Program-made: the position numbers and the translations under genes | The notes under the pieces: model-generated | The model's database searches: none | What the model was told of the DNA's origin: nothing | What the model saw: the letters and a program-made list of their open reading frames with translations, nothing else | From: Puniceicoccaceae bacterium | Lineage (GTDB): Bacteria > Verrucomicrobiota > Verrucomicrobiia > Opitutales > Coraliomargaritaceae | Length of the DNA stretch: 64,000 nt | Direction of reading: 5' to 3' | Assembly: GCA_002729725.1 (NCBI GenBank) | Contig: PBYS01000019.1 | Coordinates: 44,926 to 108,925, forward strand | In this document: piece after piece, positions 1 through 11,700 of the stretch | Layout: each line of letters begins with the position of its first letter | Numbering within the stretch: the stretch's first letter is position 1

Positions 1-1014
1 GAGTCGCATCCCGGTGAGCGGGCGGGTGTATTTGATCCGGCGGCGATGTTTGTGAGCAATGGCTCACAGCAAGCGCTCTACCTAGCGGTGCAAGCGATTT
101 GCGATCCAGGCGATATCGTCTTGGTGGAAGATCCGAGTTATTTCGTGTGCTTGGAAATGTTGAAAGGCCTCGGGCTGCGACCGGTGGGGATTCCTTGCGA
201 TGCGGAAGGGGGTATTTTGCCGGATGGTCTGGAGGCGCGCTTGCAGGAGTTGGATGCCGCGGGGGAGCGCTCCAAAGTGAAGGCGATTTATTTAGTCAGT
301 TATTTCTGTAATCCGAGTAGTCGCTCGTTGGCTGAGGCCGAGAAGAGGGCCGTGGCTGAGGTCTTGCTGCGGACGGGGTATACTATTCCCGTTATTGAGG
401 ATGCGGCCTATCGCGATCTTTATTTCGATGCGCCGCACCCGGCGCCTTCGATTATTAGTATGCCTGAGTTTGAGCCCTTCCCTAAGCTCTATTTGGGCAC
501 TTACACTAAACCCTTCGCTACAGGGCTGAAGATCGGTTATGGCTATTGCACGCATGAGGTCTGGAAGGAGAAGATACTTTGTATTAAGGGGCATCAGGAC
601 TTTGGCTCGCCACATTTTGCGCAAGCGATCATTGAGCGCGTGCTCGACGCAGGGCTCTACCCCGAGCACCTTGCTCGCATTCAGGCGCACTATGCGCGCA
701 AGGCGCAAATCCTTGACTCGGCATTGGCTGAGGGTGGCTTGCGTGAGTCTGGCTGGGCATGGAAGGTCCCGCAGGGGGGGCTTATTTTCTGGTTGCGGGC
801 TCCCGAGGGCATGGATTTGCGCATGCAGTCAGACTTTTGCCAGGGCTGCATTGAACAAGGCGTGCTATATGTGCCGGGCGATCTATGTTTCGCAAGTGGG
901 GCGCCTTGGAATTGTGCGCGCCTTTCCAGTGGCGCCTTGCCCGAAGCAAAATTACGCGAAGCGGCAGGGCGTTTTGTAGCGCAGGCAGCTCGTTCGGTTG
1001 AGTGCCTTGGATAG
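1..1014 (+). CDS. PLP-dependent class I/II aminotransferase, 5' end missing
   Basis: The reading frame is open from base 1, so the gene starts outside the window; about 337 residues are visible. It is a fold-type I aminotransferase of the MocR/LysN (2-aminoadipate transaminase-like) kind. Counting from the first internal Met (base 46), the PLP lysine is K155 in TYTKPFATGLKIGY, the pyridine-nitrogen aspartate is D119 in VIEDAAYRDL, and FCNPSS is the usual Asn-Pro segment. Such enzymes transfer amino groups between amino and 2-oxo acids in the cytoplasm; the substrate cannot be told. It converges on pyrG, with a 47-base gap. A GntR-type DNA-binding domain could be fused at the missing N terminus (MocR), which this window cannot show. 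Confidence 0.85.
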   Translation, partial: ESHPGERAGVFDPAAMFVSNGSQQALYLAVQAICDPGDIVLVEDPSYFVCLEMLKGLGLRPVGIPCDAEGGILPDGLEARLQELDAAGERSKVKAIYLVSYFCNPSSRSLAEAEKRAVAEVLLRTGYTIPVIEDAAYRDLYFDAPHPAPSIISMPEFEPFPKLYLGTYTKPFATGLKIGYGYCTHEVWKEKILCIKGHQDFGSPHFAQAIIERVLDAGLYPEHLARIQAHYARKAQILDSALAEGGLRESGWAWKVPQGGLIFWLRAPEGMDLRMQSDFCQGCIEQGVLYVPGDLCFASGAPWNCARLSSGALPEAKLREAAGRFVAQAARSVECLG

Positions 1015-1061
1015 TTTCCAAGGCTTCTGCCGAGTCTTAGGCGTCCGCTTTTTTGGCGGGA

Positions 1062-3042
<1,981 letters not shown>

Positions 3043-3861
3043 ATGTGCTCATTATGTAGTTTTATTAAATCCACCATCGGTCGTAAGATCTTGATGGCGT
3101 TAACTGGCCTTGTGCTTGTGCTCTTTGTTATGGGGCACATGCTGGGGAATTTACAGATCTTCCTCGGTGCCGAGGTGATCAATGCGTATGCATACAAGTT
3201 GCATCACTTGTTGCCTGCGGCTGCGCTCTGGGGGATTCGTATCTTCCTGCTCGCTAGCATCGCAGTCCACATTTGGGCAGCGGTTACCTTAACTTTGGAT
3301 AATCGGAAGGCACGCCCTGAAGGTTATGACAGTGACAAGGTTGTGCAGGCGAGCTACTCGTCACGCACCATGCGCATGAGTGGTATCATCTTGCTCGCTT
3401 TTATCGTGTTTCACATTGCGCATTTCACTGTCCGCAATGTGCCTAGCATGCAATACAATGAACCGGGCGTGATCGAGCCTTCGGAAGTGCCCCTCGTGAA
3501 GCACGGCGAAGTGGTCATGAAAAACGGCCATGCGGTGATGACTTTTAATGTCAACGACATGATGGTGGCCGGCTTTAAGGTCTGGTGGGTCTCTGCTTTC
3601 TACATCATTGCAACAGGTCTACTCTGCATGCACCTCACACACGGTGTTAGCAGCATGTTTCAGAGTGTCGGGCTTCGCAATTCACTTTGGCGCAAACGCT
3701 TGGATCGCGTCGCATTGGTCTATGGCTGGGTCGTTTTTCTCGGCTTTGCCATTATTCCAATCGCTACCATGGCTGGCCTGCTCAAAAAGGATCCGACCGG
3801 TGGTTTACCAGTCGCTTCTGTTTCCGCCGCTGCCGAGATCACTGAAACACTTCACAAATAG
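3043..3861 (+). CDS. sdhC: Succinate dehydrogenase cytochrome b subunit
   Basis: Membrane anchor of complex II, carrying quinone and haem b. The 272-residue protein has five hydrophobic segments, as in the single-anchor SdhC of Bacteroidota, Chlamydiae and Verrucomicrobiota; no separate SdhD is present. The start at 3043 gives MCSLCSFIKSTIGRKILMAL, the usual beginning; an earlier Met at 2965 adds an unlikely 26 residues. H32 (MGHMLGN) and later histidines near HIWAAV, HIAHF and HLTHG are likely haem ligands. It is first of three tightly spaced genes, with 12 bases before sdhA. A polar insert of about 30 residues (NVPSMQYNEPGV onward) follows the third segment. Confidence 0.92.
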   Translation: MCSLCSFIKSTIGRKILMALTGLVLVLFVMGHMLGNLQIFLGAEVINAYAYKLHHLLPAAALWGIRIFLLASIAVHIWAAVTLTLDNRKARPEGYDSDKVVQASYSSRTMRMSGIILLAFIVFHIAHFTVRNVPSMQYNEPGVIEPSEVPLVKHGEVVMKNGHAVMTFNVNDMMVAGFKVWWVSAFYIIATGLLCMHLTHGVSSMFQSVGLRNSLWRKRLDRVALVYGWVVFLGFAIIPIATMAGLLKKDPTGGLPVASVSAAAEITETLHK

Positions 3862-3873
3862 GAACGCCGAACA

Positions 3874-5817
3874 ATGAATCTCGATTCCAAAATTCCCGAA
3901 GGCCCACTCGCACAGAAGTGGACGAGCCACAAGTTTAACATGAAATTGGTCAACCCGGCCAATCGACGTAAATACAACGTGATTGTGGTGGGTTCCGGCC
4001 TAGCTGGTGGCGCTGCTGCCGCAAGCCTCGCAGAGCAAGGTTACAATGTCTCTTGCTTCTGTTATCAGGACAGTCCACGCCGCGCACACAGTATTGCGGC
4101 ACAGGGCGGTATTAATGCCTCTAAGAATTATCAAAACGACGGTGACAGTGTGCATCGCCTCTTCTACGACACCGTGAAGGGCGGCGATTACCGCGCTCGC
4201 GAGGCCAACGTGTATCGTCTGGCTGAAGTGTCCTCTGATATTATCGACCAATGTGTCGCCAATGGTGTGCCTTTTGCGCGTGAATATGGTGGCTTGTTAG
4301 CGAATCGCTCTTTCGGGGGCGCGCAGGTTTCTCGCACCTTTTATGCGCGTGGCCAAACGGGGCAGCAATTGCTGCTCGGTGCGTATTCGGCGCTGAGTAA
4401 GCAGATCGGTCTCGGTAAGGTGAAAATGTATAACCGCCACGAAATGTTGGATGTGGTTAAGGTCGACGGCCATGCCAAGGGGATTATTGTTCGCAATATG
4501 GTCACGGGCGAAGTGACTCGCCATGCAGGGGATGCGGTTGTGGTCGCTACTGGTGGTTATGGCAACGTGTTCTTTCTCTCTACCAATGCGCAAGGCTGTA
4601 ATGTGACGGCTGCACACCGTGCCTACCGTCGCGGTGCGGGCATGGCAAATCCTTGCTATACGCAAATTCACCCGACTTGTATTCCTGTTCATGGCGACCA
4701 GCAATCGAAGCTGACCCTGATGTCGGAATCGCTTCGTAATGATGGTCGTGTTTGGGCGCCTAAGGATCAAGAGACGGCTAAGAAAATTCGTGAAGGTAAG
4801 TTGAACCCGAACGATGTTGCTGAAGATGATCGCGATTATTACTTGGAACGTAAATACCCAAGCTTCGGTAACCTGGCACCACGTGACATCTCTTCGCGTG
4901 CTGCTAAAGAGGCCTGTGACGATGGTCGTGGCGTCGCGACTACCGGTCTCGGGGTCTTCCTCGACTTCCGCGATGCGATTAAGCGCGACGGCCAAAAGGC
5001 GATCGAAGAGCGCTATGGTAATCTGTTTGAAATGTATCAATGCATCACCGGCGATAACCCATATGAAACGCCTATGATGATCTTCCCCGCGGTGCACTAC
5101 ACCATGGGCGGTCTTTGGGTGGATTACAATTTGCAGTCCACGATCCCTGGCATGTTTGTCGGCGGAGAGGCCAATTTCTCCGACCACGGAGCCAATCGCC
5201 TCGGTGCTTCGGCACTGATGCAAGGCCTCGCGGATGGTTATTTCGTCTTGCCTTACACGGTGGGCAACTACCTCGGTGAACAAGGCGTGGCAGCTGCAGG
5301 TCAAGTGACGACGGATCACCCTGCATTTGCTGAGGTCGAAGCCGACGTTCAGTCGCGTATCCAGAAGTTGATGTCAATCGGTGGCACCGAATCACCACGT
5401 TCTTTCCATAAGCGCCTCGGTAACATTATGTGGGAGAAGTGCGGCATGTCCCGCACTAAGGAGAGCCTGACCGAAGCGATTGAAGAAATTCAAGCTTTGC
5501 GCAGGGAGTTCTGGTCCAACCTTAAGGTTGTGGGCGATGCGGACAGTCTCAATCCCGAGCTCGAGCGCGCCGGTCGCGTTGCCGACTTTATGGAGTTTGG
5601 CGAGATCCTTTGCCGCGACGCGCTCATGCGTGAAGAATCCTGCGGTGGCCACTTCCGCGCGGAGCACCAAACCGATGATGGTGAGGCGATGCGCGACGAT
5701 GATAAATTCGCCTTCGTGGGTGTTTGGGAGTATAAGGGCGACGACGTGCCCCCCGCATTGCACAAGGAACCGCTCGTTTACGAAAACATCAAGCTCGCGA
5801 CTCGCAGCTACAAGTAA
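3874..5817 (+). CDS. sdhA: Succinate dehydrogenase/fumarate reductase flavoprotein subunit
   Basis: Catalytic subunit of complex II: oxidises succinate to fumarate on the cytoplasmic face of the membrane. 647 residues. The FAD-binding glycine loop is [12 protein letters not shown] (about 38-50), and H72 in [11 protein letters not shown] is the expected site of covalent FAD attachment. The fumarate-binding segment with HPT and the [13 protein letters not shown] active-site stretch are present. The motif [19 protein letters not shown] near residue 430 closes the FAD site. An AGGA sequence lies 10 bases before the ATG. Class I fumarase is encoded elsewhere in this window (32.1 kb). Confidence 0.97.
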   Translation: MNLDSKIPEGPLAQKWTSHKFNMKLVNPANRRKYNVIVVGSGLAGGAAAASLAEQGYNVSCFCYQDSPRRAHSIAAQGGINASKNYQNDGDSVHRLFYDTVKGGDYRAREANVYRLAEVSSDIIDQCVANGVPFAREYGGLLANRSFGGAQVSRTFYARGQTGQQLLLGAYSALSKQIGLGKVKMYNRHEMLDVVKVDGHAKGIIVRNMVTGEVTRHAGDAVVVATGGYGNVFFLSTNAQGCNVTAAHRAYRRGAGMANPCYTQIHPTCIPVHGDQQSKLTLMSESLRNDGRVWAPKDQETAKKIREGKLNPNDVAEDDRDYYLERKYPSFGNLAPRDISSRAAKEACDDGRGVATTGLGVFLDFRDAIKRDGQKAIEERYGNLFEMYQCITGDNPYETPMMIFPAVHYTMGGLWVDYNLQSTIPGMFVGGEANFSDHGANRLGASALMQGLADGYFVLPYTVGNYLGEQGVAAAGQVTTDHPAFAEVEADVQSRIQKLMSIGGTESPRSFHKRLGNIMWEKCGMSRTKESLTEAIEEIQALRREFWSNLKVVGDADSLNPELERAGRVADFMEFGEILCRDALMREESCGGHFRAEHQTDDGEAMRDDDKFAFVGVWEYKGDDVPPALHKEPLVYENIKLATRSYK

Positions 5818-5835
5818 TCCAACTCAATACGCACG

Positions 5836-6609
5836 ATGGAAAAAACAATGAATCTTACAATCCGCGTTTGGCGTCAAAAGAACCGCCTGGACGTTGGTAA
5901 ATTCGCCGAATACAAGCTTGCTGACATTTCTGAGGACTCTTCCTTCCTTGAGATGCTCGACATCCTTTCGGAGCAACTTGTCGCCGATGGCCATGAGCCG
6001 GTCGCCTTTGACCATGATTGTCGCGAAGGTATTTGCGGCATGTGCTCGATGACGATTAACGGTATTCCGCATGGCCCCGAGAGTGGCACGACGGCATGTC
6101 AGTTGCACATGCGCCACTTCCACGATGGTCAGACGATCACAATTGAGCCTTGGCGTGCCAAGCCTTTCCCTGTGATTAAAGACCTCGTGGTCGATCGCAC
6201 ACCATTGGATAAGATTATCCAATCCGGCGGCTTCATTACTGCGCGTGCCGGCAGTGCCGTCGACGCGAATGCGATGCCGATCGCGAAGGGGATCGCCGAC
6301 TACGCGATGGACGCCGCTGCATGTATTGGTTGTGGTGCCTGTGTGGCCGCATGTCCCAATGCATCTGCGATGCTCTTTACCAGTGCCAAGGTCGCTCACA
6401 TGAACAGCTTGCCGCAAGGTAAGGCTGAGAAGGATCGCCGCACTTTGGCGATGGTCACGACTATGGACGGCGAAGGTTTTGGTGGTTGTACCAACATCGG
6501 AGAGTGCGAAGCTGCGTGTCCGAAGAGCATCCCGCTTGATATGATTGCGCATTTAAATCGCGATTATGCGACCGCTCAATTTAAGAACTTTTTCAAGCCT
6601 GTAGCTTAG
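5836..6609 (+). CDS. sdhB: Succinate dehydrogenase iron-sulfur subunit
   Basis: Electron-transfer subunit of complex II. The 257-residue protein has the plant-type [2Fe-2S] ligands C62, C67, C70 and C88 ([10 protein letters not shown]). The [4Fe-4S] motif [13 protein letters not shown] starts at C163, and the third cluster ligands lie at C218, C224 and C228. The sequence resembles the SdhB of Bacteroidota-type complex II. A second Met four residues in ([10 protein letters not shown], base 5848) is an equally plausible start. It is last gene of sdhCAB and is followed by a strong terminator. Confidence 0.96.
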   Translation: MEKTMNLTIRVWRQKNRLDVGKFAEYKLADISEDSSFLEMLDILSEQLVADGHEPVAFDHDCREGICGMCSMTINGIPHGPESGTTACQLHMRHFHDGQTITIEPWRAKPFPVIKDLVVDRTPLDKIIQSGGFITARAGSAVDANAMPIAKGIADYAMDAAACIGCGACVAACPNASAMLFTSAKVAHMNSLPQGKAEKDRRTLAMVTTMDGEGFGGCTNIGECEAACPKSIPLDMIAHLNRDYATAQFKNFFKPVA

Positions 6610-6633
6610 TTGGTACATAATTGATTATTTATT

Positions 6634-6669
6634 AGCGTGCTTCCCATTGATGGGAAGCACGCTTTTTTA
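6634..6669 (+). terminator. Rho-independent terminator after sdhCAB
   Basis: A perfect 13-bp stem (6634-6646 with 6651-6663), TTGA loop, then a T run. It lies 24 bases after the sdhB stop codon. Confidence 0.92.
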
Positions 6670-6735
6670 TTATCTAGGAGGTAGCGGTTGCTTGTTCTTG
6701 GTTAAAACAGAGCTAATGTCGAAAATTTCATACAT

Positions 6736-6768
6736 TTGACTCGATTTAGTACTAACCTGTGCTAGGGT
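6736..6768 (+). promoter_or_regulatory. Possible promoter of the DUF11 gene
   Basis: TTGACT at 6736-6741 is a good -35-like element. A TAGGGT/TAGGGTAT segment at 6763-6770 is a poor -10, and the spacing (about 21) is too long for a textbook sigma-70 promoter. The placement 80-110 bases before the start of a gene with highly biased codon use is the main support. Confidence 0.3.
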
Positions 6769-6848
6769 ATTTAGTTCATCTTCTTATTTAGATGTGCGGA
6801 CGCCATCCGTTCGCTTCGAAAAATAAACTAACTACACAAACAGAACAT

Positions 6849-8465
6849 ATGAATATCATGAAAAAGTTCCTTGGAGCTTCTGCACTTGCAGGATTCATTG
6901 TCTTGGCCGCATCTCAGCTTTCAGCTCAGAGAATCGTGGACGAAGGCAAGAATTTCACAGTGTCAGACTCCCCTGAAACCACCGTTTTCAATCTGAAGAC
7001 GCCCTCTGACAATCGTCACATTCACGAGTATAATAACCCTAAGCCAGCCAAGGCAGCCCCTGCACCCGCAGCGGCGCCTGCTTCTATGGATGACTGCGCA
7101 CCTGGCACAGTTACAGATTATGTAGATAAGCACCTCGTTCGCCTTGAAAAGTCCGCTCCCGATATGGTGGCGATCAACACTCCTTATAACTACGACTACA
7201 CAGTTGTTGCTAAGGACAAGGTAAAGAAGGTAGTTGTTGAAGAGCAAATCCCAGCTGGCACAGTATATGTTTCCAGCACACCTGAAGCCGAAGTGAATGG
7301 CAGCAGCGTTACATGGACACTCTACAATGTTGAGAGTGGTTCTCGCACTCCTCTGCAGTTGACTGTAAAGCCAACTCAAGTTGCTGACCTTAGCAACTGC
7401 GCAACGATCGTTGCTTACCCGGAAGCTTGCACAACGACACAAGTGGGCGCTCCTGAGCTCGCAATTGTTAAGACTACACCAAACGAGCAAGTTCTTCTCG
7501 GTGCAGGTGTACCTTGGAACATCACAGTAACCAATGTTGGTAACTTCTGCGCTTACGATGTTGTGCTTACAGACACATTGCCTGCTGGCGTTTCTCATGA
7601 CAGCGGTAACAGCACACTCACAACTAACCTTGGCACATTGGCTCCAGGTGAAAGCCGTGACGTCACAGTGAACACAACTGCTACAGCAACTGGTGAGCAC
7701 TGCAACACAGCGGTGGCTTCTTCCTCGAATGCTGGTTCCGTTGAAGACGACGCATGTGTCGTCGTCGTTGAAGCTGGTATCGACGTTGTTAAGGAAGGCA
7801 CACCAATGCAATTCGTTGGTAAGAAGGCTTCCTACACAATCACAGCCACCAACACTGGTGACGTGCCTCTTGCAGACGTAGTTGTTGTGGACACATTTCC
7901 TGCACAAAACAAACTGCTTTCTGCTCCTGGTGCACAAATCAATGGCAACACAGCTACATGGACCACAAGCCTCGGTGCTGGTGAGTCTAAGAGCTTCGAC
8001 GTTACAGTTCTCGGTCTACAAGAAGGCACTTACTGCAACCAAGTTAGCGCTGCATCGGCTGAATACGGCCTCAGCGGAAACGACGACGCTTGCACCGAAT
8101 GGCGCGGCTACCCAGCCTTGCTGATCGAAGTGATCGACACCGAGGATCCACTCCTCGTAGGTGAGCAAACTACATACGTGATCCAGATCACTAACCAAGG
8201 AACCGCACAAGACACCAACGTCGGCCTCGAAGTTCAACTTCCAAGCCAACTGAAGGTTCTCTCTGCTGCTGGTGACACTCAAGGTTCGATCTCTGGCAAC
8301 AACGTCAGCTTCGCTCCTTACGGTGTATTGAAGGCTAAGCAAATCATCGAGTTCCGCGTTGTCGCACAAGCTGTCGCCGAAGGTGATGCACGCTTCCGCG
8401 CACAAATGAGCTCGGATCTTCTTAAGACTCCAGTTCCTGAAGAAGAAGCGACTCAAGTATATTAA
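6849..8465 (+). CDS. Secreted DUF11-repeat, cysteine-paired envelope protein (OmcB-like)
   Basis: A 538-residue exported protein: signal peptide to about residue 27 (FIVLAASQLSAQ), an Ala/Pro-rich linker (65-80), then four DUF11-type beta-sandwich repeats. Eight cysteines occur, and six fall as pairs at matching places in successive repeats (184/194, 285/303, 396/415). That resembles the chlamydial cysteine-rich outer-membrane-complex protein OmcB, which cross-links the envelope by disulfides. I infer a structural envelope role. Codon choice differs from the neighbours (ACA for Thr, GTT, GGT), suggesting high expression. It is monocistronic, between two terminators. The start was chosen so that the signal peptide begins MNIMKKFLG; the Met at 6858 is an alternative. 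Confidence 0.85.
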   Translation: MNIMKKFLGASALAGFIVLAASQLSAQRIVDEGKNFTVSDSPETTVFNLKTPSDNRHIHEYNNPKPAKAAPAPAAAPASMDDCAPGTVTDYVDKHLVRLEKSAPDMVAINTPYNYDYTVVAKDKVKKVVVEEQIPAGTVYVSSTPEAEVNGSSVTWTLYNVESGSRTPLQLTVKPTQVADLSNCATIVAYPEACTTTQVGAPELAIVKTTPNEQVLLGAGVPWNITVTNVGNFCAYDVVLTDTLPAGVSHDSGNSTLTTNLGTLAPGESRDVTVNTTATATGEHCNTAVASSSNAGSVEDDACVVVVEAGIDVVKEGTPMQFVGKKASYTITATNTGDVPLADVVVVDTFPAQNKLLSAPGAQINGNTATWTTSLGAGESKSFDVTVLGLQEGTYCNQVSAASAEYGLSGNDDACTEWRGYPALLIEVIDTEDPLLVGEQTTYVIQITNQGTAQDTNVGLEVQLPSQLKVLSAAGDTQGSISGNNVSFAPYGVLKAKQIIEFRVVAQAVAEGDARFRAQMSSDLLKTPVPEEEATQVY

Positions 8466-8488
8466 TACTTGATTCTTCCGAATCTTTC

Positions 8489-8524
8489 AGAGGCGTCCGC
8501 GAAAGCGGACGCCTCTTTTTTTTG
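8489..8524 (+). terminator. Rho-independent terminator after the DUF11 gene
   Basis: A 12-bp GC-rich stem (8489-8500 with 8505-8516), GAAA tetraloop, then nine Ts. A strong terminator. Confidence 0.93.
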
Positions 8525-8560
8525 TAGCTATTGCCGATGCCTCGGTTCTCTGAACCGGGG

Positions 8561-8580
8561 GAACGCCGTGCCGAGCTGGC
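8561..8580. repeat. Possible degenerate REP-like sequence
   Basis: GAACGCCGTGCCGAGCTGGC resembles the REP hairpin repeated at 26.4-27.2 kb (GAACGCCGAGCCCCAGCTCGGC by its two halves) but does not form the same clean stem. A second GC-rich patch (about 8635-8660) begins with GTAGCC, as do other intergenic palindromes in the window. Treat as a decayed member of a dispersed family. Confidence 0.3.
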
Positions 8581-8668
8581 CGCCCTCCAAACTTTTGAGG
8601 CAGCAGTCGTGCGTGCCTTGCACCCTCCGTAGCCTCGGCTCTCTGGACGGGGGGAGTGTGACGGCTCC

Positions 8669-8703
8669 AAAAAAAAGAGCTTGAGGCGATGGCCCCAAGC
8701 TCT
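8669..8703 (-). terminator. Terminator for the 1153-residue gene on the minus strand
   Basis: AGAGCTTG (8676-8683) pairs with CAAGCTCT (8696-8703). On the minus strand the stem is followed by a run of eight Ts (As at 8669-8676). It lies just downstream of the stop at 8732. Confidence 0.85.
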
Positions 8704-8731
8704 GGATGAAAAACGATTCTGTCTCGCTGAT

Positions 8732-11700
8732 TTACTTCTCGATCGGCTGGCGGCCTAGTGTGCCGACTAGTGTTTCGAGGTATTTCTTAGAACTGACCTT
8801 ATCCAGCTCTTCCTTGGCAGCGGTCAGGCGCGACTCGATATTGAGGCGTTTAGCCACTCCGGAATGTGATTCACGCTGTAGGAAGTTTTGCAGATACTGC
8901 ACATTGTTCTTCCACATCGCGATATCGTGTGATTGCTGGCTTTGTAGGCGCTCGGCATACCAATCGCTGGCAAGCATTGACTCGCGGGTGAAGAGCTCGC
9001 GCACCTTAGCAGAATCGAGACCTTCGCCCTCGTAGTGGCCGTCCTTCATGATGTGGAGTAGGGCCTTGAGCGGTGGGCAGGCATCCTCAATGGAGCCGTC
9101 GGCGAAGTAGTTTTCGGCGGCTTGCTTGTGTGCCGCGATGATGGTCTCCATGCCTTCGACGAAGGTATCCATATCTTGCAGCTCAGGCTTGAGCATTTGC
9201 TCGTCCAATACCGAGGTCGGGTTGTTGAAGACACGACCGAAGAAGATACGCACGAATTTTGCAGTGATCCGGTAGCCGATGCGGCTTGCGAGCACTTTTT
9301 TACCATTGTGCTCGAAGTCTTCCACCTTCTCTAGGTAGCCGTGATCCAGCATCCATTTTGGATCGGTCTCTTGATCCTTCAGGCGGCACCAGATTTCGGG
9401 CACCAGTAGGCTGATGTCGTGATCCACCCGGAAGTTGGGGCCGACATAGCCAGCGGCTGTGATGAAGACCGGCTGATCGGTCGCGAGGTAAGAAACCAGC
9501 GCGTTGTTCATGTCGTAGATCGGAGGCAAGGCGTTGAAGGGACCCTTGGTGAGCGCGCCTTCGGAGCCGGCACCTGTAGTGGAGGGCGACTTGCCAGTGA
9601 TACTTGCGATATACTCCATGAACAGCTCTGGCAGCTCCATGTGGTGGATGGGGCTGAATACGCAGAGTGGCTTCACGCCTGCGTCTGGCTCGGCTGGATT
9701 GTTGCGACGCCCTGGTAGGATCGAAGTGACCGGACGCAGGAGTGCGGACTGTGAATCCTGGCGGCGGAAGAGGCGTGAGCTCATTTCAGCCAGATAGACG
9801 GCACGTGGGTCTTTTAAGTCGGGACGGACTTGCAAGTAGCGCGGATTCTTAGTGGGGCTGCCATCGACGATGCGTGGGTAGGCATTGGTCGAGTAGTAGT
9901 CCGGTGAGTTGCCGTAGCTGAAGTCGAGCACCATATCGCGCATGGGCTCCGTGTATTGGCCGAAGCGGATGGCATCTTCTGTCTCGTTCTTGGCAAATTC
10001 GCGATCCAGTGGCTCGTAGTTACTCAGGAAGCTGCCGAAGGAGCTCAGGTCTTGTTCCGCGCCCTTATCGTAGCCGCGAATGATGGCGTCGTCGGGGCGT
10101 TGGAAGAAGCGGTATTCGCAGTTATGTACGAATTTAGCTGAAGGCAGCGACCAACCCGGAGGTAGGCTGCTCAATTGCGAGCTTGGCGCCACCACTGATG
10201 CGGTGATGTCGTCTTCCAGCGAGATCTTGGCTGCGGGAATGAAGTCCTTGCGCAAACCAAAGGTGCGCCAAGATCCGTTCTCGGTGTAGCCGATGCGCAG
10301 GTATTGCGTGAGCATTTGCTGTTCGCGATAGCGCAGAATGTTACCCGACTCTCCGTTGATTAGATCGACGCTGAAACGCTTGCGCCAATCGCTTCCCCAG
10401 TCTTCCTTGTAGAAGCGCTTGATGATGAGTACCAGCTCTTTGACCTGCTGTGGGATCGATTTGAGCCAAGTATTGAATTCTTCGGTATATTCAGATTTGG
10501 AAGGAGTCAGTAGCTTGATGACTGAACCGAGCGAGCGCTCATTACTGAGTAGTGGGCGTCCCTTTGTTTTGTTCTTGGATTCATCCAAGAAGCGCTGACC
10601 ATATTCTTTGTTTATGATCTCTTCCGCGAGGTCGAAGTCACCTTCAAAGTCGCGCACAAACACGGGGCCGGAAATAATTGCGTCCGTGATGGGCTTGGAA
10701 ATTTCGGATTTACCTCCACCGGATACGGTGCAGGGCTTGTGACATACGCGGCTCTCTGCGGTGTAGCCTACCAGACGCCAGCGGCGACCTTCGGCGGGCT
10801 TCATCATTTCGACCTTGTAGCCAGAAGGCAGCACGTAGGTGTTACCCGGCAGTAGTTTAATCTCTTGGGGCTCACCTTCTTTGGACCAGCTGATGCGCTG
10901 CGAGTTGAGCTCAATGCGGGCATCTTCGGGGATGTAGATGATATTTTTGAAGGTCTTATCGATCGCATAGCCTTGAGGCTTGATATCGATACGATCGCTG
11001 TAGCGTGCTGCCACACCATCGAAAGTTTGATCGACGACCGGATAGTATTGGCTGAGTTGGAAGTCTTCGCCCAGGTCGTAGCCTGTAAAGGCGAGTGTGC
11101 CCCCGGCGTGTTCTTCTTCCGCCAGACCGTTCAAGTTTGCGGAGTAACCGATCTGCGTTTTGACCTCCTTCTTGCAATAACCGAAGTAGTTGTCGGCGAT
11201 GGCCGTAACCACCACACCGCGCTCGTCGCGGCAAGTGATCTTAAAGGCGCCGCCATCGTTATACAGCTCGTCTTCCTGCTCCCAGCACATGCCATCGCGA
11301 ATTTGGCGTTCGGTGGCATCTTTGATGTTGGGCAGGCCCAGCTCCTTCTTGGTGGTGCCCATCAGATGTGGCGCGAGGATCACGCAACCGCTGTGGCCCG
11401 TCCAGTGTGCAGGGTCGAGGGCCGCGTCGTTGTCGGCGATGAATGGGTCGCCAGCATTGCCGAAGATCGATTCTACGAAATCCAGGTTGCAGACCAAGTT
11501 GCCCGGTGCGAAAAAGCGCACTTCCATAGTCTTTTCTTGGCTGAAGCCATCGACTTCAGGAACCACGACAGGGCGTAGTAGTAAAGAGACCCATGCGCGC
11601 GCTTTTTCTTCTTGGTTGGCGAGGAAAGGTAATGTCTGTAGTGATTCAGGCGCTCCTTTGAGTGCTTTGGCAAAGAGACGTGCCGCGGCTAGTTTAGGAA

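Noticed and set aside
1005..1023. Hairpin at the end of the aminotransferase gene as a terminator
   Set aside because: A 7-bp stem exists, but no T run follows and it overlaps the stop codon; too weak to call.
4297..5319. 340-codon ORF on the minus strand opposite sdhA
   Set aside because: It is fully antisense to a gene with strong family motifs, and its sequence is His/Arg-rich as expected from a GC-skewed shadow frame.
6963..7937. Cys-rich 324-codon minus-strand ORF opposite the DUF11 gene
   Set aside because: The cysteines come from reading ACA/GCA-rich codons backwards; it has no signal peptide or domain.
10865..11578. 237-codon plus-strand ORF inside the 1153-residue gene
   Set aside because: Lies entirely within a well-supported coding region in the opposite direction; composition is that of a shadow frame.
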